Position numbers and translations under genes: made by a program. A DNA stretch of 64,000 nucleotides from Terebella lapidaria (lineage: Eukaryota > Annelida > Polychaeta > Terebellida > Terebellidae), in assembly GCA_949152475.1 (NCBI GenBank), contig OX424556.1, forward strand, positions 58,920,451-58,984,450, given 5' to 3'. Shown here in pieces: positions 56,012 to 64,000 of this stretch (position 1 is the stretch's first letter; the number at the start of each line of letters is the position of its first letter). The notes under the pieces were generated by a model. That model saw only the letters and a program-made list of their open reading frames with translations. It ran no database searches and was not told where the DNA came from.

Positions 56012-58468
56012 ATGTTACCGGACCTTTGGTCCGACAATCTATTGTCATGGCGTTGCGTCCGCCGTCCACATTTCCATCTTTGAACTTTACAGGCGAATAT
56101 TTCTGAGATTTTGCACGAAAATGCCAGAAAATTGTAAAGTTATTGACTATCGTCCGCTCTTCGGGATCCTCGAGGATAGTCCTCTCACCGCGAGTCCTTG
56201 CGGACGCGCATCCGCTATTCCGGATCCTTGCGGCGGCGCCGCTCACCGGAGGTCACTGCGGACACGGTAACCACTCTAGCATTAACGGTAACCAGGTAAC
56301 AGCCCACCCGACACTCCCAGGCCTACGGACACCGTTCAGAAACTGGTTCATCACCACGGTGTTAGCTGGAGGGGCCTGGCGAGCCGCGGTCTGCCTCGGG
56401 GACGGAACCCCGTACAGTCCGACATGCTGGCCAGAGCCTATGTCACACCGTCCCGGGAAGGGAGAGAACTGGCGATCCACAGGGCTTGCGCCCCCGAGTC
56501 AGCAACTTGTCTCTCCCAGCCCGGGCCTCCCCATGGAAATCGTCCCCAGGGCTCTAAGAGCCCACTACTCCTGACCAGGGAACTCAAAGCTCATGGCGAG
56601 CTCCGAGTGCATCCTGTCACTCGACCTTGGACAATCTCCTCGACCGAGTCGCTTCCAGTGTATATATAATACACCAGAAACTAGAGGCTGCACGCGAAGC
56701 GTAATCAAACCATTGTTATAGTTTACTGGAGCGTAAATTACAATGCGTTGCCGTAGCAACGCCCACTCGAACGGAGCGTGTCAAAACAAGGCCAAGACTA
56801 AAAAGGCCACATAAATGGCATGTATGTTTACAATCACCTGCCGCGTGCTTAGGGCAAAATCGCCACAAAATATTTCAAGAAAGGAGTATTTTTTAGGTTT
56901 TTGATTTTCGCATTTTTTTTTCGCAAAATGGCAGCCATTTTCACGAAAAACGACCAATTTTTAGCTTTGGTGGCCATTTTCTTTAAAACTGTTTGATCAC
57001 TTTTAAGGTTTTCGTCACGAACGATTCCCCTCATGTACCTTTATGAGGTGTATAATTTTCGTCGCCCGTGGCGGCGCGTGGCGGTCATTTAGAGTTTTGA
57101 AATATTTTTGACTGGTCGGTAATTTTTTTGGTCCCAAACCGCGTTACTCTCAGTTTTGGGCAATTTTTAGGCAAAGAAGGTACCCATTGAAAAAGTTGTC
57201 CGTCGTCCACATTCTTATCTTCAAAATAAATTTATAGTCAAATTTCTCGGAAATGTAAAAAAAAAAACATTTGATTTTGGCCTCCGCAATATTCAAACGT
57301 CTTCTCCTCCGAGACCGCTTGATTGAATTTTCTGAAACTTTGTATGTTTATAATATGGGATAGTCCCCAAAAACTGTTTTTTTTTCTTCAGATATTTGAA
57401 TTTCTCGTTTAATTTTTTTTTTCTGCATTTTTTTTTCTAAAACTTCGAAGCCAATTGTTCATAATTGGAAACATTTTTATCGTTAAAGTTTACAGTCGAA
57501 TCTTTTTTAATTTTTTAAACTAAAATACTGAAGAATACTGCGAGAGAGAGAGGATTTTTTCCTGATTTTTTGCATTACTTTCAAAATGGTGGCTATTTGC
57601 GTCGAGAAGCAATATATTCAAACTTCTTCTTCTACGAGGCCACTTGATTGAATCCTCTGAATTATTTGTTTATTAGTTTTCGGCATTTTTTTTAAAAACC
57701 TTTGAACAAAATGCTAATTTTTAAAAAAAATTAAAGCTTATATTCGAATGTTTGAAAAATTGCGAACCAAAATGCTGAAAAATACTACATGAACAGAGAA
57801 TTTTTGTTCTTAGGATTTTCGCATTATTTTTAGGAAGGCAGCCAATTTTGACGAAAATGTCCAGTTTTGAACTTGGCAATATTCAAATGTCTGCTCCTCC
57901 TAGACCGCTTGATGGAATCGTCTGAAACTTTGTATGTATATACTATGGGATAGTATACATATGTATACTATGGGATAGTATTTCAGCTTTGAAAAAATGT
58001 CATTGTCTTGTAACCTACCTTAGTCCTTAGGCTGAATTTTGTTTTGGGGATTTTCACATTATTTCCAACATGGCGGCAAATTTCGACGAAAAAATCCTCA
58101 GTTTTGGGCTTGGCAATATTCAAATGTCTTATCCTGCGAGACTGCTCGATGGAATGATTTGAAATTTGATAGAAATCATTAAAAAAAATACATCAAGAGG
58201 GATGCGTGTTTTTCAATTTTTGCACTTTTTGTGATGGTAGCCAACTTTGACATCCTGTAATGGATTTCCAGCCGTCTCCTCCTCCGAGACTGCTTGATGG
58301 TATGTTTTGGAACTTTGTGTATTGATATCATGGGATAGTCTCTACAAATTGATCTTCAAGTGACATCTTCAAACGAAACCTAAAAACGGCCATTCAGTTG
58401 TAGAATTCTTGGACTTTGTCAATTTACCATTGTCTGGTAACGTATCTTAGCCCTTAGGCTGATTTTTT
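56012..58468. mobile_element. Older hairpin-headed element(s), diverged
   Basis: The head TGTTACCGGACCTTTGGTCC lies at 56012. Leader fragments with TTTTGATTTTCGCATTTTTT occur near 56900. Two tails (TGTAACCTACCTTAGTCC near 58008 and GGTAACGTATCTTAGCCC near 58435) suggest nested old copies. There is no clean 134-bp array. A GC-rich insert occupies 56148-56810. Confidence 0.55.
56148..56810. other. Unidentified GC-rich insertion
   Basis: About 600 bp of distinctly GC-rich sequence inside an AT-rich element, with short direct motifs at its start (GGATCCTCGAGGA, GGATCCTTGCGG). Frames are open on both strands (143 and 75 codons) but no domain is recognised, and the two-strand openness follows from composition. 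It could be part of a SINE or retroelement. Confidence 0.4.
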
Positions 58469-58773
58469 CCTTCATAATGGGAGCTACCACATCTCTTAGA
58501 ACGTTAAAGCTTAGATAAAGCTTAAATATTGGCACTTTCAAGTACGAAGTGATTTGTGTGGTGACCTTGAATTTGACCTTCGATAATGTTCGATGACCTT
58601 GAAATGTCAAAGCAGTCATTTTAGGGTAAAAAAAACAACGCCCGATTTGCACTTTGTCTTTTCTCGAAAATTGTCTGATCAGTAACTGTTTTGTCATACA
58701 ACATCTAGGGCCTGGTTGCCTTAAAATACGGGGGAAAAGCCCCTAACCACGGTTAAGACCAAATGTTCGGTTT
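58469..58773. other. Repeat-derived sequence with MITE-like palindrome
   Basis: No gene. Old array-like sequence (TGACCTTGAATTTGACCTTC) is followed by GGGCCTGGTTGCC. AAGCCCCTAACC there pairs with GGTTTAGGGGCT. Confidence 0.4.
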
Positions 58774-60082
58774 AGGGGCTCACATAGGGTGAGCCCGTAG
58801 GTCCGCTCCGTTCACCCGTCCGTCCGTCCGGCAAAAAACTTCTAAAAACTTACCAAAAACATACCTTGGGCTAATAGCCAGACCTGTTACTTTCGTCTTT
58901 TTAATTAAATAGTTTTTTTCTGATTTGACGGCCATTTATTTACCGAAAAAGACACTTTTTCCTACTTTTCCATTAATCTGTTCAATAACTTTTTTTTTCT
59001 AATTTTGTGTAGGCAGGGTATATTATTTGTTTTACCATTTTTTTTTGCCATTTGTTTTACGCATAAAAATGGTTTGGATTAAATCACTCAAGATGTCCGA
59101 TTATTAGGCCCGAATGACCCAAAAGGAAATGCACTAAATAGCTTTAGGACACCCATAATTCAAGATAGAGCTTCAGTTTGTATCACGGGCACATAGGAAG
59201 TCATATATGGTGCATCTTATAGTGACCTTGAACTTGACCTCAGATGACTTTGAGTGCTCAAACTCAATGTCATGGCTAAATGAAGGTATGCAAATTGGTC
59301 AATGGGAACAATAGTTTGGAAGATAAAGCTTAGGTTTGTGTTAAGAGCATATAGGAGGTCCAATATGGTGAATATTTCTTATATGGTGAATTCACCTATA
59401 TGGTGAATATTTCGGTGACCTTGAACGTAAACCTCAATGTCATGAGGTTCTGTTCAGACTTTATTCTTGTAAATAAAGCTTAGGAATATATTATGACAAA
59501 ATAGAAAAATTAGCGAGTAATGTATATGATTATCTATTAATCACCTTGAACTTGACCGAAGTCTCAAGGTCACATTTAACCTGGAAAATGTAAATTGGCT
59601 CTGCGGACAAAACGCTTGTAGATAGTGTTTAGGTATGAATGATTGTATAGAGAGTCATCTATGTTGGATCTATTGCTTGACCTCCGTTGACCTTCTAAAA
59701 CCTTCGAGTGGTGAATCGCAAGATCATGTTTGACCTGGAATATGTGAGTTGGCCTCTGCAGAAAACAAAATGCTTGTAGATAGGGCCTAGGTTTGTATTA
59801 TGAGCATATATGAGTTATACATGTTGGATCTTTTGGTGAGCTTGAAGTTGACCTCTGAAGACCATGAGTGTAAAATCTCAAGGTCATGTTGTAAATTTAA
59901 CTATGTGAATTGCCCTCTGCACGCATAAGGAATACATATAGATCTTATGGTTGTATTATGAGCATGTAGGGAGTCATATTTGGTACATCCGTTGGTGACT
60001 TTGAACTTGAACTTCATTATAAAGCAAAATAATATGTTTGATCTAAGTCTGCCGGTAAGCTACATCACCCTTGGCGCTATGT
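58774..60082. mobile_element. Hairpin-headed element, subfamily 3
   Basis: The head hairpin is GGGCTCACATAGGGTGAGCCC, followed by GTCCGTCCGTCCGG. The body has irregular repeats of about 120-150 bp marked by TAGTGACCTTGAACTTGACC and CTTAGGTTTGT. The tail is TGCCGGTAAGCTACATCACC and TTGGCGC, then a T-run. It follows the plan of the AGGTTACCGG elements with unrelated end sequences. Confidence 0.6.
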
Positions 60083-60190
60083 TTTTTTTTGTACTAATGC
60101 GATACTCATTGCTCCATTAAATTCTAGGCAAACCTAGATCTCTATCTATAGCGAGTACACCTATAGTTAAACATGATATGGAAATTGTGG

Positions 60191-62778
60191 CCAGTGAGAC
60201 TGAGATAATCAATTCTGTGTGGACGGGCCTTAAAATATCCTTTTCACTTATAAGTAGAGGTTACAGTTGGTGCGAAGTATTTGACGAACAAACACGTGTT
60301 TTAGGTTTGAATGTCTCTATACATCCCCCGTCGGCCATTGATCTGTTGGGTTTGTCGCCTGTTGGCTCGAACACTCGAGAAGATTGAAGCGTCGAATTTC
60401 TATCAGCGATTTGCCTAAATCCACAAACCTTAGATATATGATAATCGTAGGGGTAATACAGGGCCACATATCGCCCAATAATATCACTTAAATAGATAGG
60501 CCATTCGTAAACAAGGCACAATTGTGGACAGCTTGACGACCAATTAATTTGATAGGCTTTCAAGAATGGAATGCAGGACCTTGGACATCCAGAGATATAC
60601 AGTTGATTAGCGGTTTGTGAGGTAACATAGCGAAGGTGGACTAGTGTTAACATAACTTTCCAAGCACTTGTCTGTCTCCAGTCACGTCTGACTTCAAGCA
60701 AGACAATTTACAGCGCTTTTATCTCGATCGTCATGACAAATGGCCGGGGGTTTTGTCATACTTCGTGTCCGATCTGGAGTGTGAACACACACCTTCAAAT
60801 CACTCGATAAATACGCAAGGACTACTAGTATCCGTGAAGGTACAGTAAAACAAATCCATAAATGTATTTATTTGTTACATATATTTCAAAATATTAGTTT
60901 GGTTTGACACTAAAGTTAAAGGTTTCGATTTTGTACCAATTTATGAAATCTGCCATATATCATACCAGAATCAAAGCCTGTAATAACTAAATGTGAGAAT
61001 TTGCAAGAAGAACCTTGATTAGTCTAATGAGTTTGGACAAACTGATACAATCTATTTTGAACTATTAAGATGTACTGGAAGTTTTTGAATGCTTTGACAG
61101 TAGCTAGTGACCAAAACTTCTTCAATTATTATCTTTAGAAAGAATGTTGTATATAATCGTCCAATATTCATATCATAGATACATCGAAGTTTAGTTATAG
61201 AAATTAGAAATATCTTATGCATGGGCATATAGTGAATGATGAATAAAGTTGAAAAACTCGGTTAGTGTGATTCAGTGGTAGGATACACGTAAGTGGCTCG
61301 TTCAAATGAAAAATAAAACCGTTCCTAAAAAGTAAAGAAGAATGTATTTTAAAGGGATCTAATGGTTCAAATATAGCCTATTGGGAAATCGCTGATACTC
61401 GATGGTGCATACGCTATGATATGAGACTGACTTTGTTTGGTACCATTCTGATTGGTCAATCATTACGTCACCCATGAAATACGAAGGTCGGTTTACAACC
61501 AAAACCATATTGTAGCCTGCTTATATATAGAAACATTCCTACTTTCGCATTTCATTTCTACTCTTGATAAAAAAACTCTTGGGAGCAAATTTGCCATTGG
61601 CAGCAAATTTGGGAATCGAGCAAGCAGCACATCTGTCTAAAGAAATGGGGGATGGGGTTGGTGTTGGAGTTGAGGTTGGGTGTGTGTTGGTTCCATATAC
61701 ACCATAGTAAATTTCACATACATGATTAATGTTAACGATAAACTGATACTGAATTATATATGCTTAAAATAAAATATGCAGTTTGTTCAGATAAGTAAAA
61801 TGCACCAATGAATGTTCAAAGATAATTGATTTATTTCTCGATTTTTTTTCTCGTTGAGCTACGTAGCATTTTACTTTGAATCCATAAACATTTTAATCTG
61901 TCTATTTATGAAAAGCAAACTAAATATTGTTTTCATACTTTCATACCATAGTTTCGTGTTATTGCCGATCAAGTGTGTGTAAGCCTTGACTGAAAGAAAA
62001 CACTGGATCGCTTCTGTCACAAACGTAAACACTGGCACCGTGGCACGTCCTTAGTCCTCAGTAATCCTCGGGTCCGGGTGTGTATCTAATAGCCAAGCTT
62101 GTCCTCCTGTGCCACGGGAGTCACCCGTAACACAGACTAACTCAGCATTGAAGTCCCCACCGGCAAATTGATTTTTATCACAATGTCATCACAAACTATT
62201 GTCCGCTCGTCAACATTATACTTTGTGCAAACTAACTAATGTTTCGTTCCTCTTGAAAGCTGTCATCGTTATATGACGTGTTTTCTGTTGTCAAGCCTTG
62301 AAAACTTGAGATCAAATGCCAACACTAAACATGACTATAAGCTTCTTGTGGAGATCAAACGTTCTATCATAGGTCTACATATAACATACTGAAGTGCACG
62401 AAGTCATTTCGAACTATACACACTCGATGATACCAACATAAATATCGGCTTTGTTCGATTATGAGTATTGTTGATAACAACATTCAAAGCGGTTATCAAC
62501 AGAGATCGGTTCATATTTGTTTGGATCATATTTTACATGACATGAACACCAGAATGGGTAAAGTTGTGTATCATGATATAATTATAATATCATTATTGTT
62601 TAATATAATCACAATATCATTCATGTTATGCTTTATTGGCGAGTGAGATCATTGTATATTATGAAGACAATAAACTTAACTATAAATAATAGTAATTATT
62701 GAATGTCATTCAATAATCATTTCGAACTGACTTTATCAATGCTGATTGTATTCGCATGATTTTCTAATTTCTGGCCAG
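60191..62778. other. Intergenic or intronic region before the ankyrin gene
   Basis: No supported gene. The 146-codon minus frame (60261-60701) shows no domain. The region is AT-rich. A more GC-balanced patch near 62000-62160 could be an untranslated exon but has no decisive splice signals. It ends in TTTCTGGCCAG at 62778, a 3' splice site. Confidence 0.45.
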
Positions 62779-62835
62779 ATTGGAGACGTGTAGCTGCATA
62801 CATCGGCTCCAGTGGAGCACTAGACACTCGCGAGC

Positions 62836-64000
62836 ATGGAGAGTGGCAGACCTCAGCTATCACCCCAGCAGGAGAAACAACAAGACAGACTGCTCGGACC
62901 TTTGAAGCTCAAGCATAGAGCCGACCCTCGGAGTGACCCACCGGACAGCAAGGTACCGACAGACGGGGAGACCGGGGACAGGCGGCACGGGACCGGGAAG
63001 AGCGCCGACAAGAGTGGTCAGGCGTCTAGTGATGCAGGGAGCTCAGAGGGAGAAGAGGAGGTAGGCTCGGACGGAGAGGTGCGCCGGCGCAAGAAGAAGA
63101 AGCGTAGGAAGAAGAGCGGCGGCGACTCTGAGGACGAGGAGGAGGAGCGGGCTCCTGACTCGGAGGACGACGGGGACGACGATATGCGGGCGGCCGAGCG
63201 GAGGAAGGGCTTCGTGCGCCAGCTCAAGCCAGAGGAAATCCAAGCGGCCTTCGACCGTGTACACCATGCCGCGCGTGAGTACAACATGAAGAATATGCGC
63301 CGCTTCATACATCGATACTCCAAGGACATCGTCAAGCTGTGCACGATGTCCGGCGCGGACGGCTGGTCCACTGTGACCGCCACGGCCGATCTCGGATACA
63401 CGGACATCATGAAGCTGATGGTTAACGCTGGTGTGCCTATCCACTGGGCGGATGACCACGGCTGGATCGCACTGCACATCGCCGTGCGCCAAGGCCACGA
63501 AGACATGTGCCGCTACCTGCTAAGCACCAGGACAAATGTTGATTACCGCAACAGGATGGGTTGGAACGCCATCCACGTGGCTGTCAGGAAGGGCCATCTA
63601 CACATCGTCAAGCTCCTGATTCAGTTCAAAGCGGACGTCAATGCCAAAGGACCTAACGGCTGGGCGCCCTTGCACCTAGCGGCGTTTGAAGGCCGCCGTG
63701 ATATCGTGGACGCTCTGTTGACACTGCCCAGGGGAATGATGCAAAAAGCGAGCATGACGCTACAAAATAACAACGGCGCCACGCCTATGTATATCGCCTG
63801 CCAAAACGGCCACAAGGATGTGGTGGAGGCGTTCTCTGGTCTGATGGAGGCCATCACCACCCGACAGAAGTCAGGTTGGGGCCCCATCCACATCTCGGCA
63901 GCTAACGGCCACACAGAAGTGGTGCAAGTTCTAATAGCCAACAATGCTTATGTGAACTACCAGACCCGTGCCGGTGCCTCGGCCATCTACCTGGCTGCCC
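62836..64000 (+). CDS. Ankyrin-repeat protein, N-terminal part, runs off the window
   Basis: 388 codons are open from the ATG at 62836 (GCGAGCATGG) to the window edge, without a stop. The exon begins after a 3' splice site at 62778. Residues 1-115 are disordered and charged, with a nuclear-localisation-like basic run (RRRKKKKRRKKS, about 77-88) next to acidic Ser/Asp/Glu runs. From about residue 175 come at least six ankyrin repeats, for example GWNAIHVAVRKGHLHIVKLL and GWAPLHLAAFEGRRDIVDAL. Ankyrin repeats bind proteins. Without the C terminus the subfamily cannot be set, and no partner can be inferred. GC content is much higher than in the surroundings, as expected for a conserved coding exon. 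Confidence 0.9.
   Translation, partial: MESGRPQLSPQQEKQQDRLLGPLKLKHRADPRSDPPDSKVPTDGETGDRRHGTGKSADKSGQASSDAGSSEGEEEVGSDGEVRRRKKKKRRKKSGGDSEDEEEERAPDSEDDGDDDMRAAERRKGFVRQLKPEEIQAAFDRVHHAAREYNMKNMRRFIHRYSKDIVKLCTMSGADGWSTVTATADLGYTDIMKLMVNAGVPIHWADDHGWIALHIAVRQGHEDMCRYLLSTRTNVDYRNRMGWNAIHVAVRKGHLHIVKLLIQFKADVNAKGPNGWAPLHLAAFEGRRDIVDALLTLPRGMMQKASMTLQNNNGATPMYIACQNGHKDVVEAFSGLMEAITTRQKSGWGPIHISAANGHTEVVQVLIANNAYVNYQTRAGASAIYLAA

Larger units (their letters stand above)
41961..60190 (+). repeat. Tandem duplication unit C and start of a further unit, heavily interrupted
   Basis: Native pieces are 41961-44222, 47064-48300 (except the SINE and foldback), about 55590-56011 and about 60083-60190. The last matches 41790-41890 (TCTATCTACTGTGAGTACGCC). 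A third TATA/CRE segment at 47903 would serve a fourth gene copy, but no fourth coding exon is in the window. Confidence 0.65.

Noticed and set aside
55692-56083. Repetitive frames over the 42-bp repeat
   Set aside because: The period is a multiple of three, so several frames stay open by structure alone.
56143-56574. 143-codon frame in the GC-rich insert as a host exon
   Set aside because: Frames are open on both strands, as expected from low stop frequency in GC-rich DNA, and no family is recognised.
60261-60701. 146-codon minus-strand frame as a gene
   Set aside because: No domain and no supporting signals; the left part overlaps DNA next to the duplicated unit.

Overview
The window is animal nuclear DNA, most likely from a marine invertebrate. 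Genes have introns, and the one large complete gene is a RING/NHL TRIM-type gene of the kind expanded in molluscs, brachiopods, amphioxus and hemichordates. Most of the rest is transposable-element sequence. I cannot name the species. The DNA is AT-rich apart from the two large host coding exons, the capsid and integrase block of the Polinton, and one GC-rich insert near 56.2-56.8 kb.

Layout. 1-8.7 kb is gene-poor, with several foldback (inverted-repeat) elements and two patches resembling Polinton ends. 8.76-10.66 kb holds a TRIM-like RING/NHL gene on +. From about 11.5 to 60.2 kb runs a tandemly duplicated block of about 4 kb per unit, swollen by insertions. Each of the first three units carries a two-exon gene on + for a 71-73 residue single-pass membrane protein. 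The coding start lies in a 7-nt coding segment (ATG plus 4 nt) that splices in phase to the exon holding the membrane helix. A conserved TATA/CRE segment ending in a splice donor recurs upstream of copies B and C and again after copy C. This small gene family is the least expected thing in the window.

Insertions into the duplicated block. (1) A Polinton/Maverick, 17939-36401, has terminal inverted repeats of about 1.75 kb and a perfect 6-bp target duplication. All its genes lie on the minus strand: protein-primed DNA polymerase B, packaging ATPase, penton-like and major capsid proteins, small proteins, and a chromodomain integrase. It looks largely whole and young. (2) Several copies of a hairpin-headed element begin with a palindrome, continue with a GTCC/GTC microsatellite and a TCAAAATGGCGGCC-type motif, and carry a 134-bp tandem array full of AGGTCA half-sites. 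They end in CCGGTAACC plus a second hairpin. They sit in T-runs, as Helentron-associated (HINE/pearl-like) elements do. Two further subfamilies share the architecture but have different end sequences. (3) A TA-flanked foldback transposon, a hAT-like element, a tRNA-derived SINE and smaller MITEs complete the set.

The right edge (62779-64000) enters a coding exon of an ankyrin-repeat protein on + that runs out of the window. Because the duplicated units give the uninterrupted target sequence, the order and edges of many insertions can be read directly.
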